Shown here piece after piece: positions 17,873 to 27,669 of a stretch of DNA of 64,000 nucleotides; position 1 is the first letter of the stretch, and each line of letters starts with the position of its first letter. The notes beneath the pieces are model-generated. The model did not search any database and was not told where the DNA came from. It saw only the letters and a list, made by a program, of their open reading frames with translations. The position numbers were made by a program, and so were the translations under genes. The DNA is from Phycisphaerae bacterium (GTDB lineage: Bacteria; Planctomycetota; Phycisphaerae; Phycisphaerales; SM1A02), in NCBI GenBank assembly GCA_018701395.1, contig JABIWU010000090.1:1-64000 (forward strand), written 5' to 3'.

Positions 17873-19434
17873 CAACCAACGATAATCTTGAAAAGAACAC
17901 GCGGACCAATAGCGTCCTTACTCTTGTATCAAGGTGTATGGGGCTTGTACGTGACAGTGCGATGTCAAGAATTTTTGGGGCTAGTGCATTCGCATCTGCT
18001 TTTTACTTTGCGTTTTTGATACCAAATTTGTTTAGGCGACTGTTCGGGGAAGGTGCGCTCTCTGCAGCATTTCTTCCAATTTATTCAAAACTCCATAGCG
18101 AAAATCCACAACGAGCAAAAGCGTTTGCGACATTAACCGTTGCAAAACTTGTCTTACTTCTTGGAACGATAACGCTTCTGAGCGAACTGGCTTTATGGTT
18201 GCTCATCTCAATGCAACAAGAGCCAAGCGCATCGTTGCAATTAACAATGATTATGTTGCCGTATATGCCGCTCGTTTGTTTAGTGGCAATATTCGGTGCT
18301 ATGTTGCACGTGCACGATTCATTTGGCCCGACAGCTTCTGCGCCAATCATCCTCAATGGTTTTATGATTGCAGCGGCGTATGGTTTTGTAAGTTTCTTTG
18401 ATAATCCATTTAATCACATGGTAGTGATTGGCTTGTCAGTTGTTCTTGCAGGTATTGTTCAAATTGTTTGGTCGCTTTTGGCACTTCGTAAACATGCTTG
18501 GTTTACAAAAGAAACGAAATCTGCCCAGAGTGACATTAGAAAAATGTTACGAAACATGATTCCAATGGTTCTTGGGCTCGGAACGTTACAAATTAATACG
18601 CTACTAGATGGCGTAGTAGCAAACTGGTCAAACTTATTTGGTCCATCGTTTTTTGGTTTTGTATATCCTTTGGGTGATGGCGCGATGGCTTCCTTAACAT
18701 GGGCGCAACGGCTGTATCAATTACCTCTTGGCGTATTTGGAATTGCACTTGCCACTGCAATTTATCCACTCCTTGCTAAACAAGTAAACGATGCTGCGCT
18801 GTTCGCATCAACGATGCGAAGGGGTTTGCGTACGGTTATTTTTATTGGCTTGCCAGCAAGTGCAGGATTGTTATTTGTTCGTGACCCGCTTGCGATGGTC
18901 GTCTTTAAAGGAGCAAACTTCACTGCGTCCGACGCCATGTTTGTAGGCTCAATTTTGCTTGGCTACGCACCTGCAGTTTGGGCTTATTCCATGACACAGG
19001 TAGTCACGAAAGGGTATTACGCCAAAAATGACACAATGACGCCCGTCAAAGTGGCAATTTTTTGTGTGTGTCTGAACTTTCTCCTCAATGTGACGCTCAT
19101 TTGGACACCGCTTGGCATAACGGGACTTGCATGGTCGACGGCGATTTGCGGGGTAATTCAAGTTTGCATTCTGTTGGCACTCTTTCGAAGGCATGTTCCA
19201 ATCCTCATTGACCGAAATGTGCTGAAATCATGGCTTTACACAGCGATATTAACGCTGATATTGGGCGTTTCTGTTGGATTACTCGTACAAATGACTTGGG
19301 ATCAGACCAGTTCTTGGACATATTCCTTGTTTGTATTAGTTGGAGCTGTAGTTTCAGGAATTGCCATCATGGTTTTAGGCGCTATTGCACTCAAAAGACC
19401 AGAATTGCACTGGTCCATTGGCAGACAACGATGA
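17869..19434 (+). CDS. murJ: Lipid II flippase MurJ
   Basis: A 521-residue polytopic membrane protein of the MOP superfamily that moves lipid II across the inner membrane for peptidoglycan synthesis. N-terminal NSVLTLVSRCMGLVRDSAMSR, then FRRLFGEGALSAAFLPIYSK, are family hallmarks, with about 13-14 hydrophobic segments spread over the length. The ATG at 17869 overlaps the VanZ-like stop codon and is preferred over a codon at 17854. Presence of murJ implies a peptidoglycan wall. The spacer 19435-19584 shows no clear feature beyond a short GCGGA/TCCGC inverted repeat. Confidence 0.93.
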   Translation: MTTNDNLEKNTRTNSVLTLVSRCMGLVRDSAMSRIFGASAFASAFYFAFLIPNLFRRLFGEGALSAAFLPIYSKLHSENPQRAKAFATLTVAKLVLLLGTITLLSELALWLLISMQQEPSASLQLTMIMLPYMPLVCLVAIFGAMLHVHDSFGPTASAPIILNGFMIAAAYGFVSFFDNPFNHMVVIGLSVVLAGIVQIVWSLLALRKHAWFTKETKSAQSDIRKMLRNMIPMVLGLGTLQINTLLDGVVANWSNLFGPSFFGFVYPLGDGAMASLTWAQRLYQLPLGVFGIALATAIYPLLAKQVNDAALFASTMRRGLRTVIFIGLPASAGLLFVRDPLAMVVFKGANFTASDAMFVGSILLGYAPAVWAYSMTQVVTKGYYAKNDTMTPVKVAIFCVCLNFLLNVTLIWTPLGITGLAWSTAICGVIQVCILLALFRRHVPILIDRNVLKSWLYTAILTLILGVSVGLLVQMTWDQTSSWTYSLFVLVGAVVSGIAIMVLGAIALKRPELHWSIGRQR

Positions 19435-19584
19435 TTTTTAATAATTACGAACTATTTCAAGCAGAAAATAGTATGTACTTACGTCCATATATCTTAAAAA
19501 AACTCAAAAGCGGATTATTCCGCCCAATAGTGCCGATTATGTGATTTTGAGACTTTTAACTACCGATAGTGATTTGGATAAATT

Positions 19585-20148
19585 ATGGATAATAATGAGA
19601 AAAATTTAGACCTTTCAAACCGCACTTCTGCAATGCAAAAAGCGCCACCAACTCGGCGTACTGCCTGGCCAATAGTTCAACTATTCCTCAGAGTGCTTTG
19701 GGGAACATTTGGCTGGGCTGTTTGGACCTTCTTCCCGTTTTTCCGCTCTGTATTACTACGCTTATTTGGCGCAAAAGTAGGGAAGAATTGTACGTTCGCA
19801 AGAACAGTACAAATCACCATTCCGTGGAACCTTATCATCGGAAATGACTGTCATTTTTCAGAACATTCAATTTTGTATTCGCTTGGAATAATCACCCTCG
19901 GCGACAGAGTTCGAGTTGATACACGGGCACATCTTTGCGCTGGTTCACATGATATGAAAGACACAACGTTCCCACTAACTCGTCCACCAATAACAATTGG
20001 AGACGATACTTTTATTGGTGTGGATGCTTATATTGCTCCAACAGTCACCCTTGCGCCTAAAACTATTGTCCACCCAAGAGCAAGTGTGTATGGAAGTTTC
20101 GATCACGCTGTTGAATTATTAGGAAATCCTGCAAGGGTTCTCGAGTGA
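19585..20148 (+). CDS. WcaF-type hexapeptide acetyltransferase
   Basis: A 187-residue left-handed beta-helix acyltransferase. The N-terminus (residues 28-65) is hydrophobic and helical. The hexapeptide coil runs from about 65 to 180 with IGNDCHFSEHS and ITIGDDTFIGVDA repeats. The catalytic His of the WcaF/NodL group is present (GSHD, His122). It probably acetylates an exopolysaccharide or lipid-linked sugar at the membrane. Its stop overlaps the GTG of the next gene (GTGA), so this is the first gene of a three-gene polysaccharide-modification operon. Confidence 0.83.
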   Translation: MDNNEKNLDLSNRTSAMQKAPPTRRTAWPIVQLFLRVLWGTFGWAVWTFFPFFRSVLLRLFGAKVGKNCTFARTVQITIPWNLIIGNDCHFSEHSILYSLGIITLGDRVRVDTRAHLCAGSHDMKDTTFPLTRPPITIGDDTFIGVDAYIAPTVTLAPKTIVHPRASVYGSFDHAVELLGNPARVLE

Positions 20149-21521
20149 GTTCTATTCGTCAGTTAATTTGGAAGACTGTTGGCCGTACTGTTTTTAAATG
20201 TAGCCCGCATAATGCGTACCTGTATCGAAGAACTATTTTACGAATGTTCGGCATGAAACTCGGGTACAACGCAAGAATTCGCAGAAGCGTTTCTATTGAC
20301 AAGCCTTGGAATGTCACAATTGGCGATTTGGTAATTTTTGGCGACTTTGTTGTTATTCAAGCTTCACAAACCGTGAGTATTGGCGACAGATCTTCTATCA
20401 GTCAGTACGTTATGCTTCTTACGGTTTGCGGAGATTGCAAAACATCTGGCACAACGAAACTGGAAGGCGCAATTACGATAGAAGAAGATTGTTGGGTTGC
20501 TACCGACACTGTAGTGATGCCAAACTCACATATTGAACAAGGCGTTGTTGTTGGCGCAAGGGGCTTGGTAGATGGGCGGTTGCCCGAGTGGAAAGTTTGC
20601 ACAGGTGAACCTGCAGTGGAACGGGCCGAGCGCGTTCTCTATGTCAACGAAATAGTTGCGCCACGCGATAAGTCAATTTCAAACATTGAAATTATAATTC
20701 CGGTTAAAGACGAAGAAATAAATTTACCGCACACGCTCGCAAGCGTAATGGAGTGGGCGGATAAAGTTTGGGTTGTTGATTCGGGTTCAACAGATAAAAC
20801 CCGTGAAATTGCTGAAGCGGCGGGCGCAGAGGTTATATGTCAGCCATGGTTGGGTTACGCAAAACAAAAAAACTGGGCGCTTGACAATATTCCACTATCC
20901 GCAGAATGGGTTTATTTTTTAGATGCCGATGAAACGATTTTGCCATTATTAAAAGATGAGATGCTTGCGATTGCATCCAAGCCAGCACGTGAAATTAGCG
21001 AGACGGCTTTTAATATTAATCGATATTTTATCTTTCTCGGAAAACGAATCCGACACTGTGGATATTATCCAAGTTGGAACGTGCGTTTTTTTAAACGCGG
21101 CAAAGCTTTTTATGAAGACAGAGATGTGCACGAACACATGATTGTCGATGGGAAAATTGGCAAACTAATAGGGCACATGGAGCATTTTGACCGACGCGGC
21201 CTTGAGTGTTACATTGAAAAACACAATCGTTATTCAACGATTGAAGCAAGAGAAATTATTATTCAGCCAGAGAAGCATGGCATAACAATTGATGCAAAGT
21301 TTTTCGGAAATGTTCAAGAGCGACGCCGTTGGGTAAAACAAAACATTTATCCATGGCTGCCCGCAAAATGGTTATTTAGATTTTTCTGGATGTTTATTAT
21401 TCGTCGTGGTATTTTGGATGGCGTCAATGGTTTCAGATTTTGCATGCTCGTCTCAACGTATGAAATATTCATTTCGTTAAAAATGCTTGAATATAAAAAA
21501 CAAATGGGGAATAAACAATGA
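20145..21521 (+). CDS. Fusion: WcaF-like hexapeptide domain plus family 2 glycosyltransferase
   Basis: A 458-residue two-domain protein. Residues 1-165 form a WcaF-like hexapeptide domain. Residues 181-458 are a GT2 glycosyltransferase of the WaaE/KdtX type, with IIIPVKDEEINL, VVDSGSTDKT, and the metal-binding YFLDADE near 260. In the hexapeptide part the catalytic His of its two neighbours aligns without gaps to Gly96, so acetyl transfer is probably lost. The C-terminal segment is basic and aromatic and is probably membrane-associated. It starts with GTG overlapping the previous stop, and its own stop overlaps the next ATG (ATGA). Likely role: sugar transfer in surface polysaccharide or LPS core assembly. 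Confidence 0.85.
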   Translation: MSSIRQLIWKTVGRTVFKCSPHNAYLYRRTILRMFGMKLGYNARIRRSVSIDKPWNVTIGDLVIFGDFVVIQASQTVSIGDRSSISQYVMLLTVCGDCKTSGTTKLEGAITIEEDCWVATDTVVMPNSHIEQGVVVGARGLVDGRLPEWKVCTGEPAVERAERVLYVNEIVAPRDKSISNIEIIIPVKDEEINLPHTLASVMEWADKVWVVDSGSTDKTREIAEAAGAEVICQPWLGYAKQKNWALDNIPLSAEWVYFLDADETILPLLKDEMLAIASKPAREISETAFNINRYFIFLGKRIRHCGYYPSWNVRFFKRGKAFYEDRDVHEHMIVDGKIGKLIGHMEHFDRRGLECYIEKHNRYSTIEAREIIIQPEKHGITIDAKFFGNVQERRRWVKQNIYPWLPAKWLFRFFWMFIIRRGILDGVNGFRFCMLVSTYEIFISLKMLEYKKQMGNKQ

Positions 21522-22057
21522 CCGAGAACCGACATATCAGCTCCTACACGTTACAGGAAAAAATATGGCGCTTGCTGTGGGCTATTGTGCAGGCAACTTT
21601 TTTTAGATATTCATTTCATACTTGGAGCGCATGGCGAATTTTTTTACTTAAATCTTATGGCGCAGAAATCGACAGCAGTTGCATCATTCGTAGAACAGTA
21701 AAAATTGAATGCCCTTGGAATCTAAAGATGGGGCGAAATAGTTGTTTGGGCGACGGAGTCATCGTGTATTCCCTTGGGAAAATTTTAATAGGCGATAGGG
21801 TTTCCATATCACAGTATGCACATCTTTGCGCCGGAACGCACGATTACAACGACAAGGATATGCCCTTATTACGTTTGCCAATAACAATAGAGAATGATGT
21901 TTGGCTAGCAGCAGGTTCATTTGTAGGCCCCAACGTAACCGTTGGCGAAGGTGCTATTCTCGGTGCTCGATCTGTAGCGATGCGTGATCTTGACCCTTGG
22001 ACTATTTACAATGGCAATCCCGCGGTAATCAGACGAACCCGCGATAAATTGGCGTAA
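21518..22057 (+). CDS. WcaF-type hexapeptide acetyltransferase
   Basis: A 179-residue acetyltransferase that closely parallels the hexapeptide half of the preceding fusion. The catalytic His is kept (GTHD, His108). After a basic and aromatic N-terminus (residues 15-50) the hexapeptide coil runs to the end, closing with YNGNPAVIRR. It is the third gene of the polysaccharide cassette, overlapping the fusion gene by 4 bases. The pseudopilin-like gene begins 43 bases later. It probably acetylates the product of the linked glycosyltransferase. Confidence 0.83.
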   Translation: MTENRHISSYTLQEKIWRLLWAIVQATFFRYSFHTWSAWRIFLLKSYGAEIDSSCIIRRTVKIECPWNLKMGRNSCLGDGVIVYSLGKILIGDRVSISQYAHLCAGTHDYNDKDMPLLRLPITIENDVWLAAGSFVGPNVTVGEGAILGARSVAMRDLDPWTIYNGNPAVIRRTRDKLA

Positions 22058-22100
22058 GCCACTATGACTTTTTGCCTTAATGGCGTATCCTCTTGTGGCT

Positions 22101-22988
22101 ATGAACAATTATACTAATCAAAAAGTTCGTCAAAAGAGCGGTTTTACAATAATCGAATTGCTCGTTGTCATTTCAATACTCGCTTTACTCGCCGCACTTT
22201 TACTTCCTGCCCTGGGCAAAGCAATGGCTGCCGCGCGAACAACGAAAGACAAATCACAAATTGGTGGCATTCATGGCGCTATGCTTTTGTACGCTTCTTC
22301 GAACGAGGGCGATTTGCCATTGCCAAGTGTTGTTGGAAGCGATCACGAAAATATTGCCCATGATTATTCAGACACAACAGCAAACCTTATGTCGTTGATG
22401 CTTGGAAGAAATTATTTTACAACTGCCACACTTATAAGTCCGGTCGAATCAAACACTTCGATTTTAGACATAAATGCAAACACACTAGCGTATGATTATG
22501 ACAGTATTGATGGCAACACGGTTTTATGGGATGAACTTTTCGAAGGCGATATTTCTACAAGCACAGTGTCAAGTCCTGCAAACAATTCATACGCGCACCA
22601 AGCGCTTTGGGGAGAACGGGTTCGATTGAAATGGAATTCTGGTTCAAGTTCTTCTGACATAATTTTGTCGAACAGAGGGCCAGAAAACGGTGTGCAAGAT
22701 TCACCTGCCTACACAAACAGCAACACATTAAAATTCCATGGTTCTGAATCTGTTTGGATTGGCGTTGTAGTTAGTGGCGATGGTTCAGTTAGAACGGTTA
22801 ACTCTGTTTTTCCAGAGGGCATTGCATACCAACCATTAAACGGCTTACCGCTTGGTCCAGATAATTTATTTAATCCAGACTGGGGCGATGTTGATCCGAC
22901 AGATGGAACAAAATCGGGCGACAATTGGTTAATCATCTGCATAGAAGCAGATGAGGAAACAGGCACTATTACCCCAGCGTGGGATTGA
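22101..22988 (+). CDS. Prepilin-type N-terminal domain protein (pseudopilin-like)
   Basis: A 295-residue exported protein with a type IV prepilin leader. The cleavage site is in KSG-FTIIELLVV (residues 12-14 before the cut), with the conserved Glu5 and a hydrophobic helix to about residue 42. The rest is a soluble domain with long Ser/Asn/Asp-rich segments and no recognised fold. Such proteins are numerous in planctomycetes and may be secreted or surface-exposed pilin-like subunits. ATG 22101 is preferred over an in-frame codon at 22080 because it gives a short, normal leader. It converges on the epimerase gene with a 20-base overlap. Confidence 0.82.
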   Translation: MNNYTNQKVRQKSGFTIIELLVVISILALLAALLLPALGKAMAAARTTKDKSQIGGIHGAMLLYASSNEGDLPLPSVVGSDHENIAHDYSDTTANLMSLMLGRNYFTTATLISPVESNTSILDINANTLAYDYDSIDGNTVLWDELFEGDISTSTVSSPANNSYAHQALWGERVRLKWNSGSSSSDIILSNRGPENGVQDSPAYTNSNTLKFHGSESVWIGVVVSGDGSVRTVNSVFPEGIAYQPLNGLPLGPDNLFNPDWGDVDPTDGTKSGDNWLIICIEADEETGTITPAWD

Positions 22989-23910
22989 CTAGTAATCGTA
23001 ACGATTCTGCTGTATCTACAACCGTTTCGTAACCCAGAACAGAAGTGATTTTGTCTATGCTTGCGCAAGAATGTAAAACATCACCAGTTCGCTTAGGCTG
23101 AAAGTCAATTTGTTTTGGCTTGCCATCAAACATGGCGTCTACTAAATCAAGCAACGAGAGCATTTTTCCTGTTCCAACATTAAATACTTCGCCGCACAAT
23201 GGCGAAGGATGTGCGGCGGCAAGTAAATTGGCATGAACAACATTAGAAACATTTGTGAAGTCGCGAGATTGTTTTCCATCTCCAAAAATTTTTGGCTTTT
23301 GATTAGAGGAGATAGCATTTACAAATGCTGAAACAACAGCGGCATATTGCGAATGTGGATCTTGTCGAGTGCCAAAGACATTAAAGTAGCGCAATGATAC
23401 GGTGTCGAGATTTGCATCGCGCATGAGTTGTTCGCCCATGACCTTTGATTGTGCATACGGTGACTCTGCAGAAATAGTATCAGTTTCAAGGCTAGGTAAT
23501 TGAGGGTTGCTTCCATAGCAGGCAGCAGACGCAGCAAAAATGACTCGCTGGCAACACTCTTTTTTAGCTATCTTGAGGACGTTGCTTGTGCCTTTGATAT
23601 TTATCTCGAAGCATTTGTCTGGGTTCTCAAAACTCTCAGGAACAGAAATAAAGGCAGCTTCATGAAAAACATGTGAACAGCCATCGACTGCTTCAGTAAT
23701 GGCATTTGTATCAAGAACAGATCCAGTTACAACGGAAACATCAAGTCCATCAAGGTTTGTACGATGCCCAGAACTAAAATCATCAAGCACGCGCACCTTT
23801 GCACCGAGTTGCACCAAATGTTGTGTAAGATGCGAGCCAATAAACCCTGCACCACCAGTAACAAGCACCGCGCGGTCATCAAAAAAATTATCGTAGTCTT
23901 TGGAATACAT
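22969..23910 (-). CDS. NAD-dependent sugar epimerase/dehydratase (GalE/WbpP-like)
   Basis: A 313-residue extended short-chain dehydrogenase. The NAD motif GGAGFIGSH is near residue 19, and the catalytic triad is visible as Ser-Ala in FAASAACYG and YAQSK. It resembles UDP-glucose/UDP-GlcNAc 4-epimerases, with a RYFNVFGTRQDP segment typical of WbpP/GalE relatives. It probably makes a UDP-sugar for surface polysaccharide, fitting the nearby transferase cassette. ATG 23910 (MYSKDYDN) is preferred to TTG at 23940, which would overlap the divergent cysS start by 6 bases. The 3' end overlaps the pseudopilin gene. Confidence 0.85.
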   Translation of the reverse strand: MYSKDYDNFFDDRAVLVTGGAGFIGSHLTQHLVQLGAKVRVLDDFSSGHRTNLDGLDVSVVTGSVLDTNAITEAVDGCSHVFHEAAFISVPESFENPDKCFEINIKGTSNVLKIAKKECCQRVIFAASAACYGSNPQLPSLETDTISAESPYAQSKVMGEQLMRDANLDTVSLRYFNVFGTRQDPHSQYAAVVSAFVNAISSNQKPKIFGDGKQSRDFTNVSNVVHANLLAAAHPSPLCGEVFNVGTGKMLSLLDLVDAMFDGKPKQIDFQPKRTGDVLHSCASIDKITSVLGYETVVDTAESLRLLVNPTLG

Positions 23911-23934
23911 AGTTAGGTCAACATCGTACCACCC

Positions 23935-25470
23935 ATGCAATTAAATCTGTACAACTCACTCACCCGAAAAACGGAACTCTTTACTCCGCTTGACCCGAAA
24001 AATAAACAAGTCACATTTTATTCATGTGGACCTACTGTTTATGATTATGCTCACATCGGAAATTTCAGAGCATTCCTCAATGCCGATGTGTTGCGTAGAA
24101 CACTAGAAAGCATCGGTTACGATGTGAAGCAGGTTATGAATATTACCGACGTGGGTCACATGACCCAGGACAATTTGGCTGATGGTGGCGGCGAAGATAA
24201 AATGGAAGTAGCAACTGTTAGGTTGCAAGAAGCAAAAAAATCTGGAACATTACCAAGCGATGTAGATATTGATCCAGGCGACCCGCTCGCTGTTGCAGAA
24301 TTTTATGCACAAGCGTTTATTGAAGACGCAAAGTCTCTTGGCTTGCGAATTGTGGATGACGCAAAAAACGATGCGAGCTTAATGCCACGACCAACAAACT
24401 ATATTCCACAAATGATTTCAATGGTGCAGTCGTTAGTTGGTTCAAACAACGCTTACGTTGCTTCGGACGGTGTGGTTTATTTTGATGTTGCATCGTTCCC
24501 AAATTACGGCGAGTTGTCAGGCAATACGATTGATGCACTTCGAAGCGGCGAAGGCGGAAGGGTGTCAAAAGAAACGCAAGCTGTAAAACGTAACCCCGCA
24601 GATTTTATGCTGTGGAAGCCCGATGCTATGCATGTGATGCGCTGGCCAAGCCCTTGGGGCGATGGATATCCTGGCTGGCATCTTGAATGTTCGTCAATGG
24701 CTACCGAGTTGCTCGGCGATGTAATTGATATTCACAGTGGCGGCGAAGACAACATTTTTCCTCATCATGAATGCGAAATTGCGCAATCGTGTTGTGCAAC
24801 GGGTTGTGATTCATTTGCAAACTACTGGTTTCACACCCGCTTTCTACTTGTAGATGGCGGAAAGATGAGTAAGAGTAAAGGCAATTTTTATACTTTGAGA
24901 GATCTTGTAGATAAAGGCGCAACGCCCGCAGCGATTCGTTTAGAGCTTATTCGAACGCATTACAGGTCAAACGCGAATTTCACGATGCAAGGTTTAAAAG
25001 ACTCACAACGTCAAGTAGACCGATGGCGTCGACTTGCGCAATGGTTGTGTGAACACGGCGATGTGAAAATAGATGGTGATGGTCCACTACAAACTACTGT
25101 GCAGAATTTTAAGTCTGCGATGTGTGAAGATTTAAACGTTGCAGGTGCAATCGGAGTTTTGAGCGAAGCGGTTTCTAATTATGTAGTAGATTCTGTGCCC
25201 AAATCTGGATGTGGTTGTACAACGCTTCGAGATGAATACAACGCTCTTCTTGAAATGGATTCTATACTTGGCGTATTAAACTTGTGCGACACAGCGTGCA
25301 CTGAAAGTTTAGATGTTTCAAAAATCGATTGTCTTATTGAGGAACGACTTTCAGCACGGGAGAATAAAGATTGGTCACGAGCAGATGAAATCAGAGACGA
25401 GTTGTTAGCGATCGGCATTGCAATTAAAGACAGTTCCGATGGTACAACCTGGACACGAATTGTTCAATGA
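23935..25470 (+). CDS. cysS: Cysteinyl-tRNA synthetase
   Basis: A 511-residue class I aminoacyl-tRNA synthetase that charges tRNA-Cys. The CGPTVYDYAHIGN segment (residues 31-43) holds the zinc-binding Cys and the HIGH-type motif. Later come LECSSMA and the SGGEDNIFPHHECE zinc region, and the KMSKSKGN loop near residue 310. The C-terminal half is the usual helical anticodon-binding domain. It is divergent from the epimerase and overlaps coaE by 4 bases (ATGA), so the two are co-translated. Confidence 0.96.
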   Translation: MQLNLYNSLTRKTELFTPLDPKNKQVTFYSCGPTVYDYAHIGNFRAFLNADVLRRTLESIGYDVKQVMNITDVGHMTQDNLADGGGEDKMEVATVRLQEAKKSGTLPSDVDIDPGDPLAVAEFYAQAFIEDAKSLGLRIVDDAKNDASLMPRPTNYIPQMISMVQSLVGSNNAYVASDGVVYFDVASFPNYGELSGNTIDALRSGEGGRVSKETQAVKRNPADFMLWKPDAMHVMRWPSPWGDGYPGWHLECSSMATELLGDVIDIHSGGEDNIFPHHECEIAQSCCATGCDSFANYWFHTRFLLVDGGKMSKSKGNFYTLRDLVDKGATPAAIRLELIRTHYRSNANFTMQGLKDSQRQVDRWRRLAQWLCEHGDVKIDGDGPLQTTVQNFKSAMCEDLNVAGAIGVLSEAVSNYVVDSVPKSGCGCTTLRDEYNALLEMDSILGVLNLCDTACTESLDVSKIDCLIEERLSARENKDWSRADEIRDELLAIGIAIKDSSDGTTWTRIVQ

Positions 25471-26078
25471 AACGCAAGCCGCCAATCATTGGGCTCACGG
25501 GTGGAATCGGCTCAGGCAAAAGCGCAGTTGCTTCTGTTTTTTTAGAACACGGCTGTATAGTTGCAAATGCGGACGAAAATGCAAAAGCAGTTTTATTAGA
25601 TTCTGAAGTTCGCGATACACTTGTGGAATGGTGGGGCGAAAAAATATTGAACATCGACGGGCATATAGACAGAACCATCATTGCAGATATTGTTTTTGAA
25701 GATGATGAGGCGTTGCAAAAACTTGAAAATCTTATTCATCCCCGCGCTCGGCAAATGCAAGAAGCTCAATTCGCCGCCGCGCCAGAAGGAACAAGAGGAT
25801 TGGTGATTGACGCTCCATTGCTGATTGAAGCGGGGCTGGATTCGCTTTGCGAAATCATTGTTTATGTTGAAGCATCGAGGGAAATACGCTTAAATCGTGT
25901 GCAAAAAACACGCGATTGGACAGCTGAAGAACTCAATAGAAGAGAAGCAGCACAATTGCCACTTGACACGAAGCGAAATAAAGCCGATTATGTACTTATC
26001 AATGAGAGCGAGCTCGGCGCGGTGCACCGCCAAGTCAAGCAACTTCTTGAAGATATGAATAACAGGCGACGAATTTGA
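25467..26078 (+). CDS. coaE: Dephospho-CoA kinase
   Basis: A 203-residue P-loop kinase that phosphorylates dephospho-CoA in the last step of coenzyme A synthesis. The ATP-binding loop GLTGGIGSGKSA is at residues 9-20. The CoA domain contains HPRARQM, then VIDAPLLIEAGLD, and the lid region RLNRVQKTRDWTAEE. Length and order are normal. It begins inside the cysS stop codon (ATGA). Between coaE and rho (26079-26187) there is a 109-base spacer whose only clear feature is the rho ribosome-binding site. Confidence 0.94.
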   Translation: MKRKPPIIGLTGGIGSGKSAVASVFLEHGCIVANADENAKAVLLDSEVRDTLVEWWGEKILNIDGHIDRTIIADIVFEDDEALQKLENLIHPRARQMQEAQFAAAPEGTRGLVIDAPLLIEAGLDSLCEIIVYVEASREIRLNRVQKTRDWTAEELNRREAAQLPLDTKRNKADYVLINESELGAVHRQVKQLLEDMNNRRRI

Positions 26079-26187
26079 TTGTCGCTAACTCAAACCCCTT
26101 TTACACATTAGAAAAAACAACTTGTTTCATCTTGGATGGTGAACATTAAAAAGAACCCCCAACTTTTGGGCGAGGAGAATTTAAGTA

Positions 26188-27624
26188 ATGGCTAAGAAAC
26201 GCAGAAGACGAAAAGGCAATCGCAGTTCAGATGGCGGCATGTCAACAATGTCACTGAAGCCGGGCGAAGTACCATCGGACGAAGAACTTGAAGCGGAAGC
26301 GTCGTCGCTTGATACAAAGCTGACCGCCGCGGCTCAGAAAAAATATGAAAAAGCAAAGAAGGAAGGTTTTAACCTTTCATCGCTTCAGCACATGAAAAGC
26401 AAAGACCTTGGCGAAGTAGCCAAGAAAGAAGAAGTTGGAAACTGGGCAGAGATGCCTCGCCAAAAACTAGTCTTTGAAATTCTAAAAGCCCAAGCAACTC
26501 GTCAAGGATTGATGATAGGCGAAGGCACTTTAGAAATTATGGCAGATGGCTACGGTTTCTTGAGAAGCCCAGAGTATTCATATGTTGCATCGCCAGACGA
26601 TGTGTATGTAAGCCCATCTCAAATTCGACGGTTTGGTTTACGAAAAGGGCAGGAAATCCGTGGCTTAATCCGCCCTCCAAAAGAAACCGAAACGTATTTT
26701 GCGATGCTTCGTGTTGAGGCGATTAACGGTCGAGATCCAAAAGAAGTTCACGACATTGCAACATTTGAAAACTTAATTCCATTGCATCCCGAGGATCGCA
26801 TTCACCTAGAAACAACAGGTGATGTTATTGAAACACGCGTGATTGACTTGGTTGCTCCTATGGGGTTTGGACAGCGCGCGCTTATTGTCGCGCCACCTCG
26901 CACAGGCAAAACAGTGTTGTTGCAAAAACTTACAACAGCAATTGCTACGAATCACCCAGAAGTTCACGTCATTGTTTTACTTGTCGATGAACGTCCAGAA
27001 GAAGTGACAGATTTTAAACGGTCGACTCCAGATTCAGTTGAAGTTGTAGCAAGTACATTTGATGAAGAAGCGACACGCCATATTCAAGTTGCAGAAATGG
27101 TTATGGAGAAAGCACGTCGGATGGTTGAATTTGGCGACAACGTTGTCATATTGATGGACTCGATTACACGACTTGCGCGTGGGTATAACAACGGCTTGCC
27201 TTCAACAGGTAAAATTGGTACTGGTGGCGTAGATTCAAAAGCACTTATTCGACCAAAGAAATTCTTTGGTTCTGCAAGAAATATTGAAGACGGTGGCTCA
27301 CTAACAATTATCGGGACAGCACTTGTTGACACTGGTTCAAAAGCAGACGAAGTAATTTTTGAAGAATTTAAAGGTACGGGTAACTCAGAGTTGCACCTCA
27401 CACGAAAGTTAGTTGAGAAGCGCATTTGGCCAGCAATTGATATTGCAGCGTCTGGTACTCGCCGAGAAGAATTACTTCTTGATCCTAAGGAACACGAACT
27501 AGTCGGTCGATTACGCAAGGTTGTCAGTGATATGAGTCCTGTTGAAGCGATGGAAATGTTGCGAACAAGAATGGTTAAGACCAATTCCAACGCAGAATTC
27601 TTGATGACAATGAATTTAGGATAA
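26188..27624 (+). CDS. rho: Transcription termination factor Rho
   Basis: A 478-residue RNA-dependent helicase that ends transcription. A very basic start (KKRRRRKGNR) and an Ala/Glu/Lys-rich helical extension (residues 20-85) precede the RNA-binding cold-shock-like domain (LEIMADGYGFLR). The ATPase part has Walker A APPRTGKT near residue 235, VLLVDERPEEV, ILMDSITRLARGYN and a GGVDSKALIRPKKFFGSARN secondary-site segment. A GAGGAG ribosome-binding site lies just upstream. The N-terminal extension is longer than in E. coli Rho and may bind nucleic acid non-specifically. Confidence 0.96.
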   Translation: MAKKRRRRKGNRSSDGGMSTMSLKPGEVPSDEELEAEASSLDTKLTAAAQKKYEKAKKEGFNLSSLQHMKSKDLGEVAKKEEVGNWAEMPRQKLVFEILKAQATRQGLMIGEGTLEIMADGYGFLRSPEYSYVASPDDVYVSPSQIRRFGLRKGQEIRGLIRPPKETETYFAMLRVEAINGRDPKEVHDIATFENLIPLHPEDRIHLETTGDVIETRVIDLVAPMGFGQRALIVAPPRTGKTVLLQKLTTAIATNHPEVHVIVLLVDERPEEVTDFKRSTPDSVEVVASTFDEEATRHIQVAEMVMEKARRMVEFGDNVVILMDSITRLARGYNNGLPSTGKIGTGGVDSKALIRPKKFFGSARNIEDGGSLTIIGTALVDTGSKADEVIFEEFKGTGNSELHLTRKLVEKRIWPAIDIAASGTRREELLLDPKEHELVGRLRKVVSDMSPVEAMEMLRTRMVKTNSNAEFLMTMNLG

Positions 27625-27669
27625 TACGAGCCAATTCGACGCTACTTGCGTACAGTGTGGAACATACAA

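Noticed and set aside
19585-22057. Recently acquired island around the polysaccharide cassette
   Set aside because: No mobile-element sequence, tRNA junction or obvious change in base composition was seen around these genes.
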